From HLUCCA09 sp039822045 (GTDB taxonomy: Bacteria; Pseudomonadota; Alphaproteobacteria; Rhodobacterales; Rhodobacteraceae), in contig JBCBMY010000008.1 of the NCBI GenBank assembly GCA_039822045.1, forward strand, positions 1 through 64,000: a stretch of DNA of 64,000 nt, in the 5' to 3' direction. Every line of letters starts with the position of its first letter. The stretch's first letter is position 1. Below, in pieces: positions 43,664 to 51,726 of this stretch. The notes below the pieces were generated by a model. The model saw nothing but the letters and a program-made list of their open reading frames with translations. It had not been told where the DNA came from and made no database searches. Both the position numbers and the translations under genes were made by a program.

Positions 43664-44704
43664 TCAGCCGCCGAGCACTTCGCCCACGACCCGGCCCACA
43701 CGCGCGGTGCTGCCGGCTTCGTCGAGCGGGTCGCGCCGCAGACGGTGGCGCAGGGCCGAGGCCGCGACGGCCCGGATCTGGGCAATGTCGACCGCCTTTG
43801 CGCCCTCAAACGCCGCCAGAGCGCGGGCGGCGCGCAAAAGGGTGAGCTCACCGCGCAGTCCATCCGCGCCGAGCGCGACGCATAGCTCAGCGCAGGCGCG
43901 CAGGGCCGCGTCGGGCGCCTCCACCGCACCGATCCGTTTGCGTGCGGACACGATCTTGCGGCGCAGCTTGGCGTCTTCCTTGTCCCAGACGGCGAGGAAC
44001 CCGGCCGGATCGGTCTCGTAGGCGTCGCGCCGGCGGATGACCTCGATCCGGTCGTCGATATCGGTGGGCGAGGCGACCTCGACCGACAGTCCGAACCGGT
44101 CGAGCAACTGGGGCCGAAGCTCGCCTTCCTCAGGGTTGCCCGACCCGACGAGCACAAACCGGGCTGGATGGCGGATGCTGAGACCTTCGCGCTCGACTAC
44201 GTTCTCGCCGGATTGGGCGACGTCGAGCAGGAGGTCGACGATGTGATCCTCGAGCAGGTTCACCTCGTCGATATAGAGGTAGCCCCGGTTGGCGCGCGCC
44301 AGAAGCCCAGGCTCGAAGGCCTTCTCGCCATGGGCCAGGGCCCTTTCGATGTCGAGCGCGCCGACCACCCGATCCTCGGTGACGCCGAGGGGCAGGTCGA
44401 CCACGGGGGTCGGCCGCTTGGAGCGTTTGCGCCCCGGCACGTTGGCCCAGTCGGGGATATCCTCGACGCGGGCCGAATTCACGGGGCAGCCCTCGACCGC
44501 CTCGATTGGGGGCAGCAGGGCCGCCAGGGCGCGCACGGCGGTGGACTTGCCGGTGCCGCGGTCGCCGAAGACCAGAACGCCGCCGATCTTGGGATCGATC
44601 GCCGTCAGCACCATCGCGCGCTTCATCTCTGCCTGTCCAACAATGGCGGAGAAGGGGAAGGCGGCGGGCCGCGTGGCCGTGCGGATCGGGGTCTGGTCGG
44701 TCAT
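43664..44704 (-). CDS. bchI: Magnesium chelatase subunit I
   Basis: A 346-residue AAA+ ATPase that drives Mg2+ insertion with BchD and BchH. Walker A is GDRGTGKST (about residues 47-55), Walker B YLYIDEVNLLEDH, the arginine-finger/sensor regions LVGSGNPEEGELRPQLLDRF. The N-terminus MTDQTPIRTATRPAAFPFSA, VGQAEMKRAM is typical. ATG 44704 overlaps the crtA stop by 4 bases. The pairing of a carotenoid gene with bchIDO in one operon is standard in Rhodobacterales. Confidence 0.96.
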   Translation of the reverse strand: MTDQTPIRTATRPAAFPFSAIVGQAEMKRAMVLTAIDPKIGGVLVFGDRGTGKSTAVRALAALLPPIEAVEGCPVNSARVEDIPDWANVPGRKRSKRPTPVVDLPLGVTEDRVVGALDIERALAHGEKAFEPGLLARANRGYLYIDEVNLLEDHIVDLLLDVAQSGENVVEREGLSIRHPARFVLVGSGNPEEGELRPQLLDRFGLSVEVASPTDIDDRIEVIRRRDAYETDPAGFLAVWDKEDAKLRRKIVSARKRIGAVEAPDAALRACAELCVALGADGLRGELTLLRAARALAAFEGAKAVDIAQIRAVAASALRHRLRRDPLDEAGSTARVGRVVGEVLGG

Positions 44705-45411
44705 GGCGTCCTCCCTTGGATGTCGGTTCGGGCGAGGGGGTCGGCCCCCTCCCAGGTGCCTTGCGTTCCGAGGATGCGGAACCGTGCGTAGAGCTCTTCG
44801 CGGAACCAGCCACCGTCGCGCACCGCGCGAATCGCGTCGGCATGGAGCGAGCCGGGGGCGCGCGCGAAGGCGGCCATCGCCGCAAGATCGGGCCAGATCG
44901 AGAACGTCACCTGCTGCATCAGCGGCACCTCTCCGATGCCGGCGCGGAAGATGACGTTTGGATCCGCAAGAATGGCACGGTTGAGATCGGGCGTGCGCTT
45001 CCAGAATTGCATCGCGACCGAGGGCCTGACGGTTGCGCGCGTCAGGGCGGCGACGGGCCCCGGGACCGGGTCGGCCGACACGGTGAAGGGTTGCCGGCCG
45101 GCCCATGAGCCGCGCACGGATGTGGGGGCGAGAAACACCGTCCAGACCTCTTCGGCCTTGGCAGACCATGCCGTGAACGGGCGGTGCGCCGCCATCCGGC
45201 TTTGCGCGGTGCCCATATCGGGCCACGTGCCGAGGATGACCCAAACGGCGGTGTTGGGGATCGGGATGAAGCCGAGATCGGCCCCCGATCCGCAGAGCTT
45301 CCAGTCGGCCAGATCGGGGACGCGGGGCAGGGAGGCGCGCGCCAGGCCCATTTGCGCAAAGGCCCAGGCCCGTGCCGCCGCCGGCCCGAACCGGTGGAAA
45401 CTGAGGGACAC
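44701..45411 (-). CDS. crtA: Spheroidene monooxygenase
   Basis: Oxygen-dependent heme enzyme turning spheroidene into spheroidenone, which makes cells pink to red under air. The 236-residue protein contains ARAWAFAQMGLARASLP, LGFIPIPNTAVWVILGTWPD and MQQVTFSIWPDLAAMAAFAR. The start is GTG 45411, matching the family's VSLSxxRF N-terminus; GTG 45483 would extend 24 residues through a PpsR palindrome and was judged unlikely. It overlaps bchI by ATGA and is divergent from crtI. Confidence 0.92.
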   Translation of the reverse strand: MSLSFHRFGPAAARAWAFAQMGLARASLPRVPDLADWKLCGSGADLGFIPIPNTAVWVILGTWPDMGTAQSRMAAHRPFTAWSAKAEEVWTVFLAPTSVRGSWAGRQPFTVSADPVPGPVAALTRATVRPSVAMQFWKRTPDLNRAILADPNVIFRAGIGEVPLMQQVTFSIWPDLAAMAAFARAPGSLHADAIRAVRDGGWFREELYARFRILGTQGTWEGADPLARTDIQGRTP

Positions 45412-45464
45412 GCACGCACCCGGCCCGGGGCTGACCCCCACATCGCGGCCCAAAGCTTCCGTAC

Positions 45465-45482
45465 TGTCCAGCAAAACTGACA
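45465..45482. promoter_or_regulatory. PpsR-binding palindrome, crtA side
   Basis: TGTCCAGCAAAACTGACA is an exact TGT-N12-ACA match 54 bases upstream of the crtA GTG. Its position supports the shorter crtA start and repression of crtA-bchIDO. Confidence 0.75.
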
Positions 45483-45540
45483 CTCCCGGCTCGTGCGCAG
45501 GAAAAGTTGGATACTTGTAATGTGGCAGCTATTTCCAGAT

Positions 45541-45558
45541 TGTAAAGTAAACTAGACA
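45541..45558. promoter_or_regulatory. PpsR-binding palindrome, crtI side
   Basis: TGTAAAGTAAACTAGACA is an exact TGT-N12-ACA match 16 bases before the crtI ATG. Its centre is 76 bases from the crtA-side site, about seven helical turns, so cooperative binding across the divergent promoter is possible. Confidence 0.75.
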
Positions 45559-45574
45559 CACGTAGCCTGACAGC

Positions 45575-47194
45575 ATGGCAAAAGATCTTAGCGCACCGTC
45601 CCTCTCGCGCCCTGTGACCCCCGACCGGCCAGCGGGAGGCGACCCGCGGCCCCATGCCGTGGTGATCGGCGCTGGCCTTGGCGGCCTTGCCTCGGCCATG
45701 CGGCTCGGCGCGAAGGGCTATCGCGTGACCGTGGTCGACAAGCTCGACATGCCGGGCGGGCGCGGCTCGGCGCTCTGGCGCGACGGTCACCGCTTCGATC
45801 TGGGGCCGACGATCGTTACTGTGCCAAAGGTGTTTCGTGAGCTCTGGGCCACGTGCGGGCGCGATTTCGATGACGAGGTCGATCTGCGGGCGCTCGATCC
45901 GTTCTATGAGATCCGCTGGCCCGATGGCTCAACCTTCACGATGTCGGGCGACGAAGAGCGCGTCCGTGCCGAGATCGCGCGGCTCTCTCCGCGCGATGTA
46001 GCGGGCTATGACCGGTTTCTGGCCGATGCGTTCGAGCGCTACGATTTCGGGTTCGAGGATCTGGGCCGTCGCCCGATGAACGAGCTGTGGGAGCTGATCA
46101 AGGTGCTGCCGCGCTTTGCCTGGCTCCGGGCCGACCGGTCGGTCTATGCCCACGCGGCGCGGCGGTTCCGCGATGAGCGGCTGCGGATGGCCTTCAGCTT
46201 TCATCCGCTCTTCATCGGCGGCGATCCGTTCCGCGTGACGTCGATGTACATCCTCGTCAGCCATCTCGAGAAGGCGTTCGGCGTGCATTATGCGATGGGT
46301 GGCGTCGCGGCGATCGCCCAGGCCATGGCGCGCGTTGTCGAGGACCAGGGCGGCACGCTGCGGTTTGGCGAAGAGGCCGACGAGATCGTCATCGCCGAGA
46401 ACGGCCGGCGCGGGCGGGCCACGGGCCTGCGGCTCGTCTCGGGCGAGGAGATCGGCGCCGACATCGTGGTGTCCAACGCGGATGCCGGGCACACCTATGA
46501 CCGGTTGCTGCGCAAGCATCATCGCCGCCGCTGGACGCGCGCGCGGCTGAAGCGCAGCCGATGGTCGATGGGGCTATTCGTTTGGTATTTCGGGACGCGC
46601 GGCACGCGGGAGATGTGGCGCGACGTCGGGCACCATACGGTGGTGAACGGGCCACGCTATGGCGGCCTCGTCGAGGACATTTTCCGCAAAGGCAAGCTTG
46701 CCGACGACATGTCGCTTTATGTCCACCGGCCCTCGGTGACCGACCCCAGCTGTGCGCCTGAGGGCGGCGACACGTTCTATGCCCTCTCGCCGGTTCCGCA
46801 TCTTGGCCATGACGGACGGGCGCCGGACTGGGCTGCCCTGGCCGAGCGCTATAGGGCCAAGGTGCAGGACGTGCTGGAGGATCAGCTTCTGCCTGGGCTC
46901 GGCGCGCATCTGACGGCTTCGGAGGTGTTCACGCCCGAGACCTTCCGTGATCGCTATCTGTCGCCCCTGGGCTGTGGGTTCTCGATCGAGCCCAGAATTC
47001 TGCAATCGGCGTGGTTTCGGCCGCACAACGTGTCGGAAGAGGCCGAGGGCCTTTATCTGGCGGGCGCGGGGACACACCCGGGCGCCGGCCTGCCCGGCGT
47101 CGTGGCCTCGGCCGAGGTGCTCGCCAAGCTCGTGCCCGACGCAACGCCCGTCGCGAGGCCACTGGCGACGCCTGTCCGCCTGGCGGCGGAGTGA
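45575..47194 (+). CDS. crtI: Phytoene desaturase
   Basis: FAD enzyme that desaturates phytoene; the Rhodobacter type makes mainly neurosporene. The 539-residue protein has the dinucleotide-binding motif VVIGAGLGGLASAMRLGAKG (about 26-45), GPTIVTVPKVFRELW, and the C-terminal carotenoid-desaturase block LSPLGCGFSIEPRILQSAWF, RPHN...GLYLAGAGTHPGAGLPGV. The C-terminal tail is Pro/Ala/Leu-rich. It starts a short plus-strand run crtI-crtB. A PpsR site sits just upstream. Confidence 0.95.
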   Translation: MAKDLSAPSLSRPVTPDRPAGGDPRPHAVVIGAGLGGLASAMRLGAKGYRVTVVDKLDMPGGRGSALWRDGHRFDLGPTIVTVPKVFRELWATCGRDFDDEVDLRALDPFYEIRWPDGSTFTMSGDEERVRAEIARLSPRDVAGYDRFLADAFERYDFGFEDLGRRPMNELWELIKVLPRFAWLRADRSVYAHAARRFRDERLRMAFSFHPLFIGGDPFRVTSMYILVSHLEKAFGVHYAMGGVAAIAQAMARVVEDQGGTLRFGEEADEIVIAENGRRGRATGLRLVSGEEIGADIVVSNADAGHTYDRLLRKHHRRRWTRARLKRSRWSMGLFVWYFGTRGTREMWRDVGHHTVVNGPRYGGLVEDIFRKGKLADDMSLYVHRPSVTDPSCAPEGGDTFYALSPVPHLGHDGRAPDWAALAERYRAKVQDVLEDQLLPGLGAHLTASEVFTPETFRDRYLSPLGCGFSIEPRILQSAWFRPHNVSEEAEGLYLAGAGTHPGAGLPGVVASAEVLAKLVPDATPVARPLATPVRLAAE

Positions 47195-47258
47195 GGCGCG
47201 CCATGCCACGCCGCGGACCGACACGACCCCGACTGACGACCCCGGAGGCACCGCGCCC

Positions 47259-48404
47259 ATGAGCCCCACAGACGCCGCAGCAAATCTCGCCACCGACTTG
47301 GCCGCACCCGTCAGGGTGCCGGCGCCAAAGGCCCGCATCGCGGGTATCGATCCGAACGATCTGGCCGCTTGCGAGGCGGCGATCCGCACCGGATCCTATT
47401 CGTTTCACGCCGCATCCCGGCTGTTGCCGGCTCGCGTGCGAGCGCCTTCGCTGGCGCTCTACGCCTTTTGCCGGCTGGCCGACGATTCGGTCGATTTGCA
47501 TGACGAGAAGACGGCGGCCGTTCTTCGCCTGGGCGAACGCCTGGAGCGGGCCTATGCCGGCCGCCCCGAGAACGCGGCGGCCGATCGCGCGTTCACCGCC
47601 ATGATCGAGAGTGTCGGCCTGCCGCGTGCGCTTCCCGAGGCCCTGCTGGAAGGACTGGCGTGGGATGCGATGGCGCGCCGCTATGCCGACCTGTCGGACC
47701 TGCGGGCCTATAGCGCACGGGTGGCCGCCACGGTTGGCGCGATGATGACGGTGATCATGGGCGTGCGCGATGCCCATGCGCTCGCGCGGGCCTGTGATCT
47801 GGGCGTGGCGATGCAGCTGACCAACATTGCGCGCGACGTGGGTGAGGATGCACGCGCCCACCGGATCTATCTGCCGACCGACTGGTTTGCGGAAGCCGGC
47901 CTGGAGCCGTCGGCTTTTCTGCGCGATCCGGTCCCCTCGGACGAGATCCGCGCCATGGTGCGTCGCCTCTTGGCCGAGGCACGCCGGCTCTATCTGCGCG
48001 GAGAGGCCGGCATCGGCGCCTTGCCCGCTGCCTGTCGCCCTGGGATTTTCGCCGCCCGCCATATCTATGACGGGATCGGTGCCGAGATCGTCCGGGCCGG
48101 ACATGACAGCGTCTCGCATCGCGCCCGCACCACGGCCATACAGAAGATCGGCTGGCTTATGCTGTCGGCGGTGCGCGCGGGCGCCTCGACGATCATGCCG
48201 CGCTCGGCCGTTCTCTATGGCACGCCCCTGCCCGAAACGGCGTTTCTTGTGGAAGCGGCGGCCCCCAAGCCGGCGGGGTGGCACCCCTGGGGCGAGGGCC
48301 GCGCGGGCGAGCTCGTCTCGCTTTTTGCCGAGCTTAAGGCCCGAGACGCCGCGCGCCGTGCCGCGAAGCGCCCCGATCCACGGGCCCGGATGGCAGCCGA
48401 ATAG
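47259..48404 (+). CDS. crtB: Phytoene synthase
   Basis: Joins two geranylgeranyl diphosphates to phytoene. The 381-residue protein carries the first Asp-rich motif in FCRLADDSVDLH, the second in NIARDVGEDARAHRIYLP, and the family block RTGSYSFHAASRLLPARVRA. It is somewhat longer than the usual 340-355 owing to an Ala/Pro-rich N-terminal extension of about 35 residues. ATG 47259 has CGGAGG 11 bases upstream; the same frame is open to 46947 but only as a shadow of crtI. Confidence 0.94.
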   Translation: MSPTDAAANLATDLAAPVRVPAPKARIAGIDPNDLAACEAAIRTGSYSFHAASRLLPARVRAPSLALYAFCRLADDSVDLHDEKTAAVLRLGERLERAYAGRPENAAADRAFTAMIESVGLPRALPEALLEGLAWDAMARRYADLSDLRAYSARVAATVGAMMTVIMGVRDAHALARACDLGVAMQLTNIARDVGEDARAHRIYLPTDWFAEAGLEPSAFLRDPVPSDEIRAMVRRLLAEARRLYLRGEAGIGALPAACRPGIFAARHIYDGIGAEIVRAGHDSVSHRARTTAIQKIGWLMLSAVRAGASTIMPRSAVLYGTPLPETAFLVEAAAPKPAGWHPWGEGRAGELVSLFAELKARDAARRAAKRPDPRARMAAE

Positions 48405-48437
48405 GCCGCCTACTGGGGCTGTCGGCGCATGCGAAAC

Positions 48438-48474
48438 GATATGTGAACTGGACGTTTACCACGTCTTGCATATC
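48438..48474. promoter_or_regulatory. Nested inverted repeats upstream of tspO
   Basis: GACGT-ttacc-ACGTC (48451-48465) lies inside a wider pair GATATG (48438-48443) and CATATC (48469-48474). The two pairs are not exactly concentric (offset about 2 bases). The 78-base crtB-tspO gap ends 8 bases later at the tspO ATG. It does not match TGT-N12-ACA, so it may be the site of another regulator. Confidence 0.4.
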
Positions 48475-48482
48475 ATCAGGGT

Positions 48483-48956
48483 ATGGATTGGTCGCTTTTC
48501 GCCATCTTTCTTGTGGCTTGCGGTGCTGCAGCGTCGACCGGCGCAATGTTCACGCCGGACGAATGGTACCGCCAGCTTGACAAGCCAAGCTGGACGCCGC
48601 CCGACTGGGTGTTTCCGGTGACTTGGGCGACGCTCTATCTGCTGATGGCGCTTGCGGCCGCCCGCGCCACGCTGTTTGGCGCCGAGGCGTTCCATGCGCT
48701 TGCCCTCTGGACGGTTCAGATCGTCCTGAACGCGATCTGGTCGCCGATCTTCTTCGGGGCGAAGCGGATCCGGTCTGGCCTGATCGGCGTGGGCGCGCTT
48801 TGGCTTGCGGTCTTTGCCACCATGGTTGCGCTCTGGCGGGTCGATTGGCTCTCGGGCGCGCTGTTTGTTCCTTATATCGTGTGGGTGTCTATCGCGTTTG
48901 CGCTGAACCTCGCGGTCTTACGCCGAAACGAGGATGTGCATGCGCGCCACGCATAG
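48483..48956 (+). CDS. tspO: TspO/MBR tryptophan-rich sensory protein
   Basis: A 157-residue outer- or inner-membrane five-helix protein of the translocator (peripheral benzodiazepine receptor) family; in R. sphaeroides it is an oxygen-linked negative regulator of photosynthesis genes and binds porphyrins (also called crtK). The block WYRQLDKPSWTPPDWVFPVT followed by WATLYLLMALAAARA is diagnostic, as are LNAIWSPIFFGAKRI and LVP-like LFVPYIVWVSIAFALNLAV. It lies directly after crtB, its conserved place. Confidence 0.94.
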   Translation: MDWSLFAIFLVACGAAASTGAMFTPDEWYRQLDKPSWTPPDWVFPVTWATLYLLMALAAARATLFGAEAFHALALWTVQIVLNAIWSPIFFGAKRIRSGLIGVGALWLAVFATMVALWRVDWLSGALFVPYIVWVSIAFALNLAVLRRNEDVHARHA

Positions 48957-49025
48957 AGTTGCCAGTTCACGCCGTACGGCCGTGCCACAGGACGGTCGAG
49001 TAAACCCCCCGCCAGGCGTCCCGAC

Positions 49026-49715
49026 ATGACGGGAAATCTGATCTCTCGCGCGTCCTACAGCCGGGCGGAGCACATGTCGGATGTGGCGGTGCACCTCGTG
49101 GCGCTGGTCGCCGCGCTGGCAGCCGTGCCGGTGCTGATCACGCTCGCCGCGGTCTGGCATATTGGCGCGACGGGCATCACGGCACTGTCGATCTATGGCG
49201 GCTCGCTGATCCTGATGATCGCCTGCTCGGCGCTCTACAATGGGTTCCCCAAAGCCGGGCTTGCCTGGCTCTATCAGCGGTTGGACCACTCGGCGATTTA
49301 CGTGAAGATTGCCGGCACCTATACGCCCTTCGCCCTTCTAACCGGCCAGGGCATTGGCCTTGTCGCCGGCCTCTGGGGCGCGGCGCTGGCGGGCACGGGT
49401 CTGCGGGTCTTTGCGTCGGCGCGGTGGAAATGGGTGGCCTTCGGCCTTTATCTCGCCATGGGCTGGGCCGGCCTCGTGCTCGGCTGGCCGCTTCTGCAGT
49501 CGCTCTCGACCCCGGTGATCGCCCTGATGCTGGCGGGCGGGTTCCTCTATACCTTCGGGACGGTGTTCCTGCTGTGGGAGGCGTTGCCGTTCCACAACAC
49601 GATCTGGCATGTCTTTGTGATGGTTGCCTCGACCGTCTTCTTTGTGGCGGTGTTCATCCACATGGCCCAGACGTCGGCCTTGGCGCACGCGCCGATGGTG
49701 GCCGCTGGCGGCTAG
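49026..49715 (+). CDS. Hemolysin III family (PAQR-like) membrane protein
   Basis: A 229-residue, seven-helix protein. The conserved family residues are visible: a His near SDVAVHLVALVAALAAVP, ACSALYNGFPKAGLAWLYQR with LDHSAIYVKIAGTYTPFA, and the C-terminal HNTIWHVFVMVASTVFFVAV, which together hold the Zn-binding Ser/Asp/His set of PAQR/HlyIII proteins. A lipid-hydrolase activity is suspected for the superfamily; no role in photosynthesis is known. Its TAG stop and the TAG stop of the convergent transporter gene share the four bases CTAG. Confidence 0.88.
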   Translation: MTGNLISRASYSRAEHMSDVAVHLVALVAALAAVPVLITLAAVWHIGATGITALSIYGGSLILMIACSALYNGFPKAGLAWLYQRLDHSAIYVKIAGTYTPFALLTGQGIGLVAGLWGAALAGTGLRVFASARWKWVAFGLYLAMGWAGLVLGWPLLQSLSTPVIALMLAGGFLYTFGTVFLLWEALPFHNTIWHVFVMVASTVFFVAVFIHMAQTSALAHAPMVAAGG

Positions 49716-50794
49716 CCGGCGGGCGCGCTCCCGGGGTCGCGCGCGGTGTCCGGCATCACCCGGTCGGCGAGCAGCAGAGAGATCGGCCGCGTCTGCGGGA
49801 ACCGGGCCAGAATGATGGCCAGCATCGACGTAAGTGGCACCGCCAGAACGGCGCCCGGAATGCCCCAGAGCGAGCTCCAGATCGCAAGGGCTGCGATCAC
49901 GACAAAGGGGCTGAGATTGAGCTGTTTGCCGATCAACCGCGGCTCGACGACATTGCCCACCGCGATCTGCGCCGCCGTCAGGCAAGCGGCGAGGATGAGC
50001 GTCTGAAGGAGTGACCCGGTCTGCGCGATGGACAGGACCACGGGAAACACGACGCCGATCCAGGACCCGACATAGGGGATGTAGTTCGCCAGCCCGATGA
50101 TGATGGCCCAGAACAGGGCGAAATCGGTGCCGAGCGCTACCATGATCGCAAGGCAGGCCGCGCCCAGGATCACGTTGACCAGCGTCTTGACGGCCAGGTA
50201 CTCGCCGATCAGCCGGTTCACGTCGACCACCGTGTCGAGCATTGCGCGGGCGCGGTCGGCCTCGGGAAAGGCGGCGGCGATCTTGGCGGGGAAGCGGGCC
50301 TGTTCGGCGAGGAGAAACCCCGAATAGATCACGATCAGAAAGGCGGTGGCGCCGGCCGTAGTGGCACTGCCGAGCAGGGCCAGCACCACAGCGCGCACGT
50401 CAATCGACCCCACTGTGGCCTTGACCGCCTCGTCGAGGATCGATTGCGGCGGCAGCCCGAAGCTCTCTTCGATTTGCCCAAGGAGCGTGTTCAGATTGGT
50501 CTGATAGGCGGGGGCGCGGGCCGTCATCTCCTCGACCGTGGAGGCGACGACCACCGAGAAGGCGTAGAGCACGAGGGCGAAGAGGCCAAGGACCACGGCG
50601 CGCAGCACGCCGTTCGGCAGGGCGGAGATCAGGGGAAACCGCCGCATCCAGTCGACCGCCGAAGTGAGGATGTAGACCGAGATCACGGCCAGCATGATCG
50701 GCAGCAGAACCGGCCGACCGATCACCAGAAGCCAGCCCCCTCCGATCACCAGCGCCATGGCGAGCACGAGGTTCAGAAGGGGCGCGTCCTTCAC
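49712..50794 (-). CDS. AI-2E family transporter (PerM-like)
   Basis: A 360-residue membrane protein with about eight helices. Recognisable family parts are LLNLVLAMALVIGGGWLLVI near the start, the IIGLANYIPYVGSWIGVVFP block and the conserved AQIAVGNVVEPRLIGKQLNL segment. Members export autoinducer-2 or act as ion/H+ antiporters; the substrate here is unknown. GTG 50794 overlaps the crtC stop as GTGA and has GGAG 9 bases upstream; an upstream ATG at 50824 is possible. It is the last gene of the crtD-crtC operon and convergent with the hemolysin III gene. Confidence 0.87.
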   Translation of the reverse strand: MKDAPLLNLVLAMALVIGGGWLLVIGRPVLLPIMLAVISVYILTSAVDWMRRFPLISALPNGVLRAVVLGLFALVLYAFSVVVASTVEEMTARAPAYQTNLNTLLGQIEESFGLPPQSILDEAVKATVGSIDVRAVVLALLGSATTAGATAFLIVIYSGFLLAEQARFPAKIAAAFPEADRARAMLDTVVDVNRLIGEYLAVKTLVNVILGAACLAIMVALGTDFALFWAIIIGLANYIPYVGSWIGVVFPVVLSIAQTGSLLQTLILAACLTAAQIAVGNVVEPRLIGKQLNLSPFVVIAALAIWSSLWGIPGAVLAVPLTSMLAIILARFPQTRPISLLLADRVMPDTARDPGSAPAG

Positions 50795-51726
50795 GCCTTG
50801 CGACTCCGGTCCTGAACCGGCCATCCGGCGCGGCGGGGGACCTTGACCGCAAGCATGGGTTTCAGCCAGGGCGAGGCGAAGCGGTCGAGATCCAACGCCT
50901 CGTGCACGCCGGCCACCCGGGCACCATCGATTTCGGTTTCGACGACCGAGCGGCAATAGAACGGTGCGTCGAGCATCGCCTTGACCTGGCGCGGCTGCGC
51001 GCCCGGATCGGCCCGGGTTTCGCGCCGCACGGCCCAAAGAGAGCGTCGAACGCGGGCCTTGGGCGGCGGCGCGATCTCCTCGGCCTGGCTGCCCTCAAAG
51101 CGAAAGCCCCGGGCGAGCGTCGTGCCGTCCCGCCTGTCGGCATCGTAGAAGGCGAGCGTGCCGTCGCCCGTCGGATAGCGCCCCCAGGTCCAATAGCTGA
51201 AGTCGGTTTCCAGGGCGCGTGTGCCGAAGTTGGCGTCGAAATAGCCGTGGCCGGACCAGCTCCACCCGCCCCGGTCGAGGTCCACCTCGATGCGGGCCGT
51301 CGGTGAGAAGGGTCGCCAGATATGGGCGCCATCGTCGGTCAACGGGAGCTCGACGTCGGTGACACCCGCGGGATGAACCGTGACGCGCCCCTTCAGGCGG
51401 TGCATATGGGGCCAGGCCAGTTCGTCGATGTCGACGATCAGCCGATCGCCGTCCCACCGCATCTCGGACGGCCCGATCCCGATGGCGTCATTGCTGAGGG
51501 TCAGGGCCTCAGCGCCGCGATCCGTCATCGTCCACCGCCCGCCGCGGCCATAGGTGGCAACGTTCAGGCAGCAGTGGTTGGCCGGGTTCCTGCGCCCCGA
51601 CCAGCGGTACCAGGGCGAGAAGACGGAGCCGATGAAGGCGATGATCGAGATGGCGCGGGTGCCGCAGTCGGAGACGCCATCGACATACCACCAGGCATAG
51701 CCGTCGGGCGGGACGGCGAGGTCGAA
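50791..51726 (-). CDS. crtC: Hydroxyneurosporene synthase (carotenoid 1,2-hydratase)
   Basis: Adds water to the psi end of neurosporene/spheroidene precursors. Conserved blocks are FDLAVPPDGYAWWYVDGVSD, IIAFIGSVFSPWYRWSGRR, GGRWTMTDRG, DGAHIWRPFSP, DANFGTRALETDFSYWTWGR, LWAVRRETRADPG and MLDAPFYCRSVVET. The coordinates give the homology-supported extent: no ATG, GTG or TTG exists in frame between 51726 and the region near 51528, and the only canonical start upstream is ATG 52020, deep inside crtD. An ATC start near 51645 would give a protein of about the R. capsulatus length. It overlaps crtD by at least 160 bases and couples to the transporter gene by GTGA. Confidence 0.88.
   Translation of the reverse strand, partial: FDLAVPPDGYAWWYVDGVSDCGTRAISIIAFIGSVFSPWYRWSGRRNPANHCCLNVATYGRGGRWTMTDRGAEALTLSNDAIGIGPSEMRWDGDRLIVDIDELAWPHMHRLKGRVTVHPAGVTDVELPLTDDGAHIWRPFSPTARIEVDLDRGGWSWSGHGYFDANFGTRALETDFSYWTWGRYPTGDGTLAFYDADRRDGTTLARGFRFEGSQAEEIAPPPKARVRRSLWAVRRETRADPGAQPRQVKAMLDAPFYCRSVVETEIDGARVAGVHEALDLDRFASPWLKPMLAVKVPRRAGWPVQDRSRKA

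Noticed and set aside
45412..45483. Longer crtA from GTG 45483
   Set aside because: The added 24 residues have no homology and would place the PpsR palindrome inside the coding sequence.
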